In this document: in pieces, positions 1 through 5,933 of the stretch
How the letters are laid out: each line of letters starts with the position of its first letter
Numbering within the stretch: the stretch's first letter is position 1
From: Caryophanales bacterium UBA6879
Lineage (GTDB): Bacteria; Bacillota_I; Bacilli_A; RFN20; CAG-288
Direction: 5' to 3'
Assembly: GCA_002449135.1 (NCBI GenBank)
Contig: DKCH01000015.1
Coordinates: 2,037-11,369 of the forward strand
DNA length: 9,333 nt
Made by a program: the position numbers and the translations under genes
The notes under the pieces: model-generated
Databases searched by the model: none
Told to the model about the DNA's origin: nothing
Seen by the model: only the letters and a program-made list of their open reading frames with translations

Positions 1-33
1 TTTGTTAAAATAATAATACAAAGGCTTTTTATT

Positions 34-648
34 ATGAAAAATGATAAATACATCAAATTAAAACACGGAAAAATAAAAAAAGAAGATTATGAATTACTAA
101 ACCAATATTATGATTTAGATAATGAAAATCAGATCGCAACAATCAACTTATATTATGATAAAGTAAGTGATGTTTTTATTAAAAACTATAATCAAAATAA
201 AAAGCCTACTATTAATGAAGAAGTATTTGAAAATATTAAAAAATCAGCCGAAAAAATACCATTAGTTTATACATTAAAAATCAGATTCATATTTAATAAT
301 TTAGAAGACTTTTTCTTAGATGAATTAAAAGAAGATTTTTATTCTTATTTAGCTATTAATGATTATTATGCTAATAAACTTATATTTCATAAATCTAAAT
401 TATCTTTAGCTATTTTATTGATAGGTGTTTTATTTTTAGTTCTTAACGCTTTATTAAAAGGATTTGATTTAATAATTAATTTTTCAAAAGCTTGGCAAGA
501 AATTATATCTGAAATTTTGGATATTACCGCTTGGGTCTTTGTTTGGGAAGCAGTTACTATATTTTATTTTGAAAGAAATGGTATAAAAGCTAAATTAGCT
601 TCTTTGCGTTTAAGAGTTCACGATATTGAATTTATTAAAGCAAATTAA
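34..648 (+). CDS. Hypothetical membrane protein with two C-terminal helices
   Basis: I do not recognise a named family with certainty. The 204-residue protein has a charged, soluble N-terminal half (about 1-120, rich in Lys, Asp, Glu, Asn and Tyr). Two hydrophobic segments follow, at about 123-145 and 159-179, and then a basic tail (about 180-204). With both ends inside, this gives a helical hairpin in the cytoplasmic membrane and a cytoplasmic N-terminal domain. The second helix contains WVFVWEAV followed by an ERNGIKAKLASLRLR-type basic amphipathic stretch. I have the impression that such tails recur in uncharacterised Bacillota membrane proteins, but I cannot name one. There is no signal peptide. 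A modest AAAGG (20-24) lies 9 bases before the ATG. The gene converges on the GNAT-like gene, and their stop codons overlap within 645-648. The real-gene call rests on length, codon use and the clear hydrophobic architecture. Confidence 0.8.
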   Translation: MKNDKYIKLKHGKIKKEDYELLNQYYDLDNENQIATINLYYDKVSDVFIKNYNQNKKPTINEEVFENIKKSAEKIPLVYTLKIRFIFNNLEDFFLDELKEDFYSYLAINDYYANKLIFHKSKLSLAILLIGVLFLVLNALLKGFDLIINFSKAWQEIISEILDITAWVFVWEAVTIFYFERNGIKAKLASLRLRVHDIEFIKAN

Positions 649-1763
649 AGCTTTTTTAAGTATGATCTTCTTTTCTTATGCAATATATTAGGAAATCTTT
701 TCCAACAATTTAATATATCTTTATTAGTTTCTAAATTTAAATTAGTTTCACAATACTTAATTTTTTTAGAAATAATAATCTTCATCATTTCCAAAACTAC
801 AATAAAAGCCACACCAGTATTACGATACTTAAAATCTACACCTATTAAACCAAGTTCTAAGACATCCGTTTCTTTTAAGACTTTAAATAACTTAAAAATT
901 GTAGGAATAGTAAGTTTACCACCACTCTTTTGTAAAGCTTTACCTATTGAAGGAAAACACAAACCCAATGAAACTAACTTATTATGTTCATCAACAACAA
1001 GACAAACATAATCAGCTTTTAAAACAAGTTTGAATGATTTAACAATATCTTTTTTTTGCTCTTCTAAAAAAGGCACAGTTTGATAAAGTTTAGAATAAGT
1101 TTCTTCAGCTAATTTAAAAAACTGGTCACCATATTCTTTAACTATTTGATTAATAGTTTTAAATTTTAATACTTTAAAATGATGCTTTTGCTTAATACTT
1201 TCAACAATATTATAAAATCGAGGATCAATTGCTTTAGGTGGAAATAACTTTCTTTCTTCCCAATCAATTTCTTTTTTAAAACCATATTGTTCAATTAATT
1301 GAGGATAATAATCGTAATTATATTGTTCCTCAAATGTAGAAAACTGATCAAATCCTTCAATTAATAATCCTTCTCTTTCAAAATCAGAATATCCTAAAGG
1401 CCCACAAATTTCAGTCATTCCTTCTTTTTTTGCCCAATTAGCTACATAATCAAACATAGTTTTAACACATTCAAAATCATTAATAGTATCAAAGCGGGTA
1501 AATCTTACTCTTTTTTGCTTCCATTTTTCATTAGATAAAAAATTAATCATACCTTGTAAGCGCCCAACTTGCTTACCATCTTTATAAGCATTTATAAAAA
1601 TAGATTTTGATGATTTATTATAATAATAATTCTTTTTAAAAATCTTTTTTTCATCGATATATAAAGGTGGAACAAAATACGGAGAATTTTTATAGAGCCT
1701 TAAAGGGAAATTTATAAAATTTCTTTTTTCTTTATAACTTCTACATTCTTTTATTTCAATCAT
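645..1763 (-). CDS. YghO-like GNAT-fold N-acetyltransferase family protein
   Basis: This 372-residue protein matches, from memory, the family of roughly 370-390-residue proteins related to E. coli YghO, which carry a GNAT-like fold and have no settled substrate. The N-terminal block has the family wording, including FPLRLYKNSPYFVPPL (about 19-34), a KDGKQVGRLQGMIN strand (61-74), and GPLGYSDFEREGLLIEGFD (121-139). A YYPQLIEQYGFKKEIDW segment (152-168) follows. The C-terminal half contains LIGVDFKYRNTGVAF (306-320). Its R314-N-T-G317-V-A319 corresponds to the acetyl-CoA pyrophosphate-binding motif (R/Q-x-x-G-x-G/A). Acyl-CoA binding is therefore plausible, but the acceptor is unknown. It is probably co-transcribed with the phosphatase gene upstream (33-base gap). 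The region before the ATG has no strong Shine-Dalgarno sequence, so translation may be weak or coupled. No terminator is visible after its stop codon, which overlaps the convergent gene. Confidence 0.8.
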   Translation of the reverse strand: MIEIKECRSYKEKRNFINFPLRLYKNSPYFVPPLYIDEKKIFKKNYYYNKSSKSIFINAYKDGKQVGRLQGMINFLSNEKWKQKRVRFTRFDTINDFECVKTMFDYVANWAKKEGMTEICGPLGYSDFEREGLLIEGFDQFSTFEEQYNYDYYPQLIEQYGFKKEIDWEERKLFPPKAIDPRFYNIVESIKQKHHFKVLKFKTINQIVKEYGDQFFKLAEETYSKLYQTVPFLEEQKKDIVKSFKLVLKADYVCLVVDEHNKLVSLGLCFPSIGKALQKSGGKLTIPTIFKLFKVLKETDVLELGLIGVDFKYRNTGVAFIVVLEMMKIIISKKIKYCETNLNLETNKDILNCWKRFPNILHKKRRSYLKKL

Positions 1764-1796
1764 AGTTTAATCTTATATATGATACCACTAAATCTA

Positions 1797-2414
1797 TTAA
1801 AAATTTTTAAAACAAGTTTTATCTGTTCCTAAACCTGTATACAAATAAAGATTATTTAATTCAATTTTTTGATTATTTACTGTAAATTTAGAAACATTTA
1901 AATTAGGAATTGGATTAGCAAATTTAAATTCACCATGAGTTAAATAATACATTAAACCCTTAATGGTATTAGAATGTGTTACCAACAGAATTTTTTGATT
2001 TGGATATTCTTTTTCTAACTTTAAAGTTCCTAAATAAATTCTTTTTGAGAGAGTATCATTAGTTTCAAAACCTTTTATTTCTTCTTGTTTAGTATTAGAT
2101 TCTAATACTTCTGTAACTTTTTTAAATGATTTACCTTCTAAAATTCCAAAATTTCTTTCAATAAAATCATTGCTAATTACAATTTCTTTTTTATCATTTA
2201 AAATTTTCTTTATAATTTCTAAAGTTTGAATAGCTCTAGTTAATGGAGAAGAAATGTAGGTGTCAAATTGCATATGATCTTTTAGCAAGATCTCACCTAA
2301 TTGCTTCGCTTGATTTTTTCCTTTTTCACTTAAAGGAATATCAGTAAGACCTTGGCAAAGTTCCAAATTATTCCACTCAGTTTCACCATGCCTTACAAAA
2401 TATATTTCAGTCAT
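1797..2414 (-). CDS. Histidine phosphatase family protein (phosphoglycerate mutase-like)
   Basis: This is a member of the 2-histidine phosphatase superfamily, which hydrolyses phosphomonoesters through a phosphohistidine intermediate. The signature VRHGETEWN starts at residue 7, with R8 and phospho-acceptor H9. The second phosphate-binding arginine is R60 in ISSPLTRA. The likely proton donor is E86 in FIERNFG, and the second histidine is H147 in LLVTHSNTIKG. The length (205 residues) fits the CobC/PhoE/GpmB-like cofactor-independent branch rather than the larger glycolytic dPGM (about 230-250 residues). The substrate cannot be deduced: a sugar phosphate, a nucleotide or a cobalamin-type intermediate are all possible, and no cobalamin genes are nearby. 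It is the first gene of a minus-strand pair with the GNAT-like protein. A promoter with close-to-consensus boxes sits at 2455-2483, leaving a leader of about 33 bases. Only a weak AAG-type ribosome binding site is visible. Confidence 0.9.
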   Translation of the reverse strand: MTEIYFVRHGETEWNNLELCQGLTDIPLSEKGKNQAKQLGEILLKDHMQFDTYISSPLTRAIQTLEIIKKILNDKKEIVISNDFIERNFGILEGKSFKKVTEVLESNTKQEEIKGFETNDTLSKRIYLGTLKLEKEYPNQKILLVTHSNTIKGLMYYLTHGEFKFANPIPNLNVSKFTVNNQKIELNNLYLYTGLGTDKTCFKNF

Positions 2415-2454
2415 CTTATATATTTTATGATATTTGTTAATTTTTCTAAAGTTA

Positions 2455-2483
2455 ATTTTATTTAAGTGTAACTTTTATGTAAA
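2455..2483 (-). promoter_or_regulatory. Sigma-A-type promoter for the phosphatase/GNAT pair
   Basis: On the minus strand, TTTACA (2483-2478, five of six matches to TTGACA) is followed after exactly 17 bases by TAAAAT (2460-2455, five of six matches to TATAAT). Transcription would start near 2448, about 33 bases before the ATG at 2414. It is the best-matching promoter in the window. Its -35 box lies inside the inverted repeat at 2469-2487, so a protein bound there should affect it. Confidence 0.6.
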
Positions 2484-2496
2484 GTTATATTATAAT
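2468..2496 (+). promoter_or_regulatory. Probable pepC promoter
   Basis: A perfect TATAAT lies at 2491-2496, about 53 bases before the pepC ATG. At the ideal 17-base spacing the -35 position (2468-2473, GTAACT) matches the consensus in only three of six bases. The call therefore rests mainly on the -10 box. A second TATAAT at 2511-2516 has no better -35. The weak -35 and the inverted repeat in the spacer leave room for an activator or repressor. Confidence 0.4.
2469..2487. promoter_or_regulatory. Inverted repeat between divergent promoters, possible operator
   Basis: Seven-base arms TAACTTT (2469-2475) and AAAGTTA (2481-2487) are perfect complements around a five-base centre, TATGT. The element covers the -35 box of the minus-strand promoter and lies in the spacer of the pepC promoter, which is a typical place for a dimeric regulator. 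A third AAAGTTA occurs at 2448-2454, at the predicted minus-strand start site, 33 bases from the matching arm. The symmetry is plain, but binding is inference, and AT-rich DNA produces such symmetry by chance fairly often. Confidence 0.4.
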
Positions 2497-2537
2497 TTTA
2501 AATATAAATATATAATATTTAAGTTATATAAGTTATA
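2482..2537 (+). repeat. Three copies of AAGTTATA upstream of pepC
   Basis: AAGTTATA occurs at 2482-2489, 2521-2528 and 2530-2537. The last two are 9 bases apart and run up to the ribosome binding site. The first overlaps the right arm of the inverted repeat. They would fall in and around the pepC leader. They may be operator-like half sites or merely AT-rich simple sequence; I see no way to decide from one locus. Confidence 0.3.
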
Positions 2538-2544
2538 AAAGGAG
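2538..2544 (+). promoter_or_regulatory. Strong ribosome binding site of pepC
   Basis: AAAGGAG ends 5 bases before the ATG at 2550. It is one of the two strongest Shine-Dalgarno matches in the window and fixes the pepC start. Confidence 0.8.
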
Positions 2545-2549
2545 AAAAA

Positions 2550-3908
2550 ATGAATAAATCAATTGAATTAAATGATTTACAAGCTTTTGAGGAAGCTTAT
2601 AAAGCTGATAAGGCTAATTTAATAGCCACTAATGCAGTTACTAAAAATGGTGTTTTTAATGCTGCTTATGACACTTCTAAATTAAAAGATTTAACACCAA
2701 CCTTCTCAGTTGAAGTTAAGGATACTGGGACAATTACTAATCAAAAACAATCTGGACGCTGCTGGATGTTTGCTGGCTTAAACGTCATTAGAAAGATTGC
2801 TATGAAAAAACTTCACATTAAAGATTTGGAACTTTCTGAATCTTATTTAATGTTTTATGATAAGTTAGAAAAATGTAACTCTCAATTAGAAGCTATCTTA
2901 GCCCACTTAGATGAAGAAGATAATTCTCGTTTATTAGATTCAATTTTAACTCTTGGTGGTCAACAAGATGGTGGCTTTTGGCATTTCTTTGTAGAATTAG
3001 TTAAAAAGTATGGTGTTTGCCCTAAATCTGCAATGCCTGAAACTAATCCAAGCTCTGCTTCTAGTCAAATGGATAGTGTAATTAATCATTTAGTTACTAA
3101 GGATAGTGCAATATTAAGAAACAAATACAAAGAAGGTGCTAAAGAAGATGAATTAAGAGCTTTAAAAGGTAAAATGTTAGAAGAAATTTATCGCTTATTA
3201 GCAATCTGTCTTTCTGTTCCTGTTAAAAAGTTCACTTTTGAATATGAAAAACAACCTAGTGGCAAGAAAAAAGACAAAAAGCCTGAATTTTGTAGAATAA
3301 CTACTACACCTAAAAAATTCTATGAAAAATATATTAAAGAAGATTTAGATCAATATGTTGTTTTAGTAAATTGGCCAATGAGAAATTACAAGATGTATCA
3401 ATCTTATACTGTCAATTTATGTGAAAATGTTTATGGTACTGATACTTCTAAAGCAGTTAATATTCCTTTAGATGTAATGAAAAAAGCTATTATCGCTTCC
3501 TTAAAAGATAACAATCTTGTTTGGTTTGCTTGTGATGTTTTAGCTTCTTCTGTTAGACAAGAAGGATTCTTATCTACTGAACTCTTAAATTTAGACCAAC
3601 TCTTTTCTGTAAATTTAAACTTTGATAAAGGTGATCGCTTAATGCTTAGAGCTAGTCAATGTAATCATGCTATGACATTTACTGGTGTAAACTTAGATAA
3701 GAATGATCTTCCTAATAAATGGAAAGTAGAAAACTCTTGGGGTGATACTGTAGGTTTCAAAGGTAATTTTGTTATGTCAGATAAATGGTTTGATGAATTT
3801 GTCTATGAAGCTGTTATTAACAAAAAATATTTGACTCAAGAAGTCTTAGATGCTTTAAATACCAAACCTGTTGTATTACAACTTTGGTCTCCTGTTAATA
3901 ATTTTTAA
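2550..3908 (+). CDS. pepC: Aminopeptidase C / bleomycin hydrolase (peptidase C1B)
   Basis: This is a papain-fold cysteine aminopeptidase, a cytoplasmic enzyme that removes N-terminal residues from peptides and in this family usually forms hexameric barrels. The active site is complete: the oxyanion-hole Gln65 and nucleophile Cys71 in TNQKQSGRCWMFAG, His373 in QCNHAMTFTG, and Asn395 in WKVENSWGD. The QDGGFWHFFVELVKKYG block (139-155) aligns with the family's QDGGQWDM...KYG, with Phe and His in place of the usual Gln and Asp. A Lys-rich stretch (239-244) sits in a loop before the FYEKY helix. The length (452 residues) is normal for the family (about 435-455), and the C-terminal tail, which reaches into the active site in known structures, is present (LQLWSPVNNF). 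There is no signal peptide. It has its own promoter region and a strong terminator, so it is probably monocistronic. A role in peptide nutrition is inferred from the family. Confidence 0.96.
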   Translation: MNKSIELNDLQAFEEAYKADKANLIATNAVTKNGVFNAAYDTSKLKDLTPTFSVEVKDTGTITNQKQSGRCWMFAGLNVIRKIAMKKLHIKDLELSESYLMFYDKLEKCNSQLEAILAHLDEEDNSRLLDSILTLGGQQDGGFWHFFVELVKKYGVCPKSAMPETNPSSASSQMDSVINHLVTKDSAILRNKYKEGAKEDELRALKGKMLEEIYRLLAICLSVPVKKFTFEYEKQPSGKKKDKKPEFCRITTTPKKFYEKYIKEDLDQYVVLVNWPMRNYKMYQSYTVNLCENVYGTDTSKAVNIPLDVMKKAIIASLKDNNLVWFACDVLASSVRQEGFLSTELLNLDQLFSVNLNFDKGDRLMLRASQCNHAMTFTGVNLDKNDLPNKWKVENSWGDTVGFKGNFVMSDKWFDEFVYEAVINKKYLTQEVLDALNTKPVVLQLWSPVNNF

Positions 3909-3922
3909 TAAATTTTATTATT

Positions 3923-3973
3923 AGGACTATTTAGTAATCAAAAATTTTAAATGATTACTTTATAGTCCTTTTT
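3923..3973 (+). terminator. Rho-independent terminator after pepC
   Basis: The arms 3923-3940 and 3952-3969 pair over 18 positions. AGGACTAT and AGTAATCA each form 8 perfect pairs, interrupted by one 2x2 T-T mismatch. The loop is 11 bases (3941-3951), and a run of five T (3969-3973) follows. It lies 15 bases after the pepC stop and separates pepC from rmuC. Confidence 0.85.
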
Positions 3974-4004
3974 ATATTAAATAATGTAAAATCAAAGGGA
4001 TAAT

Positions 4005-5162
4005 ATGAATATTTTAATTTTATGCTTATTAATTATTACAATAATCTTATTAGTAATTTTAATAATTATTTTTTCATTTAATAAAAAACAAAATACTATA
4101 ACTAGTAAAGATTTAGAACAAAACAAAAAAGAGATTTTAGATAATCTTTCTTTAGATAAACAAGCATTAAACTTCAATAATGCGTTATTTAATCAGCAAA
4201 AATCCATTAATGAAGAATTAAATAAAAACTTACAACAAATAACTTTTAACTTCTTAAAATTCAAAGATGATATTAATAAATTCTTGGATCAAAAAATTGA
4301 TTTAATCAATAACAGCTTAAAAGAATCAATAGATGAATCCTTTAAAAAAACTAACGAGTCATTTAATAAAATGTTAGTTTCCATTAGTGAAATAAAATCA
4401 GCACAAAACAATTTAGAAAAGACTCAAAGTTCTTTAATTTCCTTACAAGAAATTTTACAAGATAAAAAATCACGTGGAACCTTTGGAGAAGTTTCACTAA
4501 ACAGCATTCTTTATAACGTTTTTGGTGAAAATCAAATAAATGCCCCATACGAAATTCAGCATAAATTCAATAAAGACAATCAAGTAGTAATTGCTGATGC
4601 GATTGTTAAATGTCCAAGTCCAGTAAATTCAATTTGTATAGACTCTAAATTTCCTTTAGAAAACTATAAAAAAATGATTCAATATCCAGAGAATTCCATT
4701 GAAAGAAAAAATTATTCTAAATTATTTGAAAACGATGTCAGTAAAAAAATTGTTGATATAGCAAATAAATATATAATACCTGGGGTAACTTCTAATCAAG
4801 CTATTATGTTTTTACCTAGTGAAGCTATTTTTGCAGAAATAAATGCTAATTATTATTCATTAATAGAAAAAGGGCAAAAATATAATGTTTGGCTAGCTTC
4901 CCCAACAACCTTAATGGCCTTTTTAACTACTGTTTCAACTCTTTTGCAAAACATTAAATATTCTAAAAATATCTTAATAATTAAAGAAAATATTGAAAAA
5001 CTTTCTTTAGAATTTGAAAGGTATAAAACTAGATGGTCAAACATTATGAAGCATCTAGATCAAGTGAGTTTAGATGTTAAAGATATTTCCACAACTACTG
5101 AAAAAATTTCTAAGAAATTTGAAGAAATTAAAATAAATCCACAAAACAAAATAGAAGACTGA
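4005..5162 (+). CDS. rmuC: DNA recombination protein RmuC homologue
   Basis: RmuC-family proteins limit inversions and other rearrangements at repeated DNA; the core domain is a predicted PD-(D/E)XK nuclease-like fold. An N-terminal hydrophobic anchor (3-25) is followed by a long Lys/Glu/Asn-rich coiled-coil region (about 35-155). The conserved core begins with SRGTFGEVSLNSIL (156-169). Candidate acidic residues are E162, D198 in VIADAIV, and D213-S-K215 in CIDSKFPLENYKK. MFLPSEAIFAEI (268-279) and NVWLASPTTLMAFL (294-307) are also typical family blocks. A second helical, coiled-coil-like tail (about 323-376) ends the protein. The length (385 residues) is within the usual range. AAAGGGA (3994-4000) lies 4 bases before the ATG. 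I could not find a convincing promoter in the 30 bases after the pepC terminator. The stop is TGA, the only one in the window. The membrane anchor plus coiled coil is common among RmuC proteins. Confidence 0.93.
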   Translation: MNILILCLLIITIILLVILIIIFSFNKKQNTITSKDLEQNKKEILDNLSLDKQALNFNNALFNQQKSINEELNKNLQQITFNFLKFKDDINKFLDQKIDLINNSLKESIDESFKKTNESFNKMLVSISEIKSAQNNLEKTQSSLISLQEILQDKKSRGTFGEVSLNSILYNVFGENQINAPYEIQHKFNKDNQVVIADAIVKCPSPVNSICIDSKFPLENYKKMIQYPENSIERKNYSKLFENDVSKKIVDIANKYIIPGVTSNQAIMFLPSEAIFAEINANYYSLIEKGQKYNVWLASPTTLMAFLTTVSTLLQNIKYSKNILIIKENIEKLSLEFERYKTRWSNIMKHLDQVSLDVKDISTTTEKISKKFEEIKINPQNKIED

Positions 5163-5210
5163 CAACTTGCACTTATTCTAAACAAAATGTCTATTTAGCA
5201 TTAGACCTAT

Positions 5211-5238
5211 TTAATAAAAGAATTCTAATAAGTATAAT
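5211..5238 (+). promoter_or_regulatory. Probable promoter of the four-helix membrane protein gene
   Basis: A perfect TATAAT lies at 5233-5238. TTAATA (5211-5216, four of six matches to TTGACA) is 16 bases upstream. Transcription would start near 5245, very close to the ribosome binding site, giving a very short leader. The heptamer CTATTTA occurs twice just upstream (5191-5197 and 5207-5213). I saw no hairpin terminator between rmuC and this point, so read-through from rmuC is also possible. Confidence 0.4.
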
Positions 5239-5260
5239 AAATAAAGAAAGGTTTTTACAT

Positions 5261-5842
5261 ATGGCATACAAAACAAAATCAAAATCAAAAAAACTTCTTC
5301 CTACTATTGTTGCTGTAATTTTTGCTTTAATTGGTATTCTAGGTCTTATCGGACTAGCTCTACCTGCTTTTACTCAAAAAGCAACTGTTACTTTCTTAGG
5401 TATAACAGGGGAAGCAACTTACACTGTTTCTCCATTTTCAAGTTTCATTTTTGGTGCTGAAAGCATCACCGTCTCTGGTGTAGTTAAAGTTGGTGAATCA
5501 GTTACTAATAGTGATCCTACTGTTGTAAATAGTACTGTTGAATCCTGCACTGGTTTAATCATTGCTGTTGTTTTAATTATTGTTGGATTTTTAGCAACAT
5601 TATTAAGAAAAGTTAACCGCTTCATTTCCTTATTTGGTGGTCTTTGCTTTATTGTTGGTGGTGTATTATTCTTCTTCTCTGCTCAATTAGCTGGTGTTAA
5701 TCCAGATGATTATGCCGGAGAAGTCAATAATTCTTTAGTGAATGCTAAGACTGCTGTTTCCTTAGCCGCAGGTCCTTTACTTGCTGGTGTTTTACCTGTT
5801 GTTGGTGGACTTGGAGCTATCGGTTCTAGCTTTATTAAATAA
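5261..5842 (+). CDS. Hypothetical four-helix membrane protein
   Basis: I do not recognise a family. The 193-residue protein has a Lys/Ser-rich N-terminus (KTKSKSKK) followed by hydrophobic segments at about 12-36, 97-115, 120-140 and 164-190. Positive charges before helix 1 and in the short 116-120 turn (RKVNR) place the N-terminus and that turn inside. The Thr/Ser/Val-rich loop 37-96 and the loop 141-163 would then lie outside. The outer loop has an alternating beta-like character and one Cys (96) at its end. Helix 4 is rich in Gly and Ala, which suggests tight helix packing. The N-terminus could be read as a signal peptide, but the later helices favour a polytopic protein. AGAAAGG (5245-5251) lies 9 bases before the ATG. 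Codons such as GTT, GGT and GCT dominate, as in pepC, which hints at solid expression. Its own promoter and a terminator suggest a single-gene unit. Confidence 0.85.
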   Translation: MAYKTKSKSKKLLPTIVAVIFALIGILGLIGLALPAFTQKATVTFLGITGEATYTVSPFSSFIFGAESITVSGVVKVGESVTNSDPTVVNSTVESCTGLIIAVVLIIVGFLATLLRKVNRFISLFGGLCFIVGGVLFFFSAQLAGVNPDDYAGEVNNSLVNAKTAVSLAAGPLLAGVLPVVGGLGAIGSSFIK

Positions 5843-5872
5843 CCAAAATTTTTGAATAAGTTTTTTGATTTT

Positions 5873-5905
5873 AAAAGCACTTAGAAAATTTCTAGGTGCT
5901 TTTTT
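5873..5905. terminator. Intrinsic terminator, probably bidirectional, between convergent genes
   Basis: The arms AAAAGCACTTAGAAA (5873-5887) and TTTCTAGGTGCTTTT (5889-5903) pair along their length with a single G-T wobble; the innermost pairs must open to form a loop. Six T (5900-5905) follow on the plus strand, ending the membrane-protein transcript. On the minus strand the hairpin is followed by four T, so it probably also ends the xylose operon, whose last stop codon is at 5934. Confidence 0.85.
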
Positions 5906-5933
5906 GTTAAAAAATAAATAAAAATTAAATAAT

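Noticed and set aside
640..660. AAAGCTTT with a T run as a terminator between the first two genes
   Set aside because: The palindrome has no loop and too few pairs to form a stable hairpin.
2511..2516. Second TATAAT as the pepC -10 box
   Set aside because: No -35-like hexamer lies 16-18 bases upstream; it is more likely part of the AT-rich leader.
3973..3992. Separate promoter for rmuC (TATATT, TAATGT or TAAAAT as -10)
   Set aside because: None has a matching -35 of reasonable quality and the last is too close to the ribosome binding site; a promoter must exist or read-through occurs, but I cannot place it.
3992..4177. 61-codon minus-strand frame over the rmuC start
   Set aside because: It is a shadow of the hydrophobic anchor and early coiled coil of rmuC; the apparent hydrophobicity comes from AT-rich complement codons.
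4853..5044. 63-codon minus-strand frame inside rmuC
   Set aside because: It is antisense to the conserved RmuC core and has no independent support.
5167..5195. TTGCAC with TCTATT 17 bases downstream as a promoter after rmuC
   Set aside because: The -10 match is poor, and the TATAAT at 5233 is a better candidate.
5419..5625. 68-codon minus-strand frame inside the four-helix membrane protein gene
   Set aside because: It is antisense to a well-supported gene and has no start context or protein motif.
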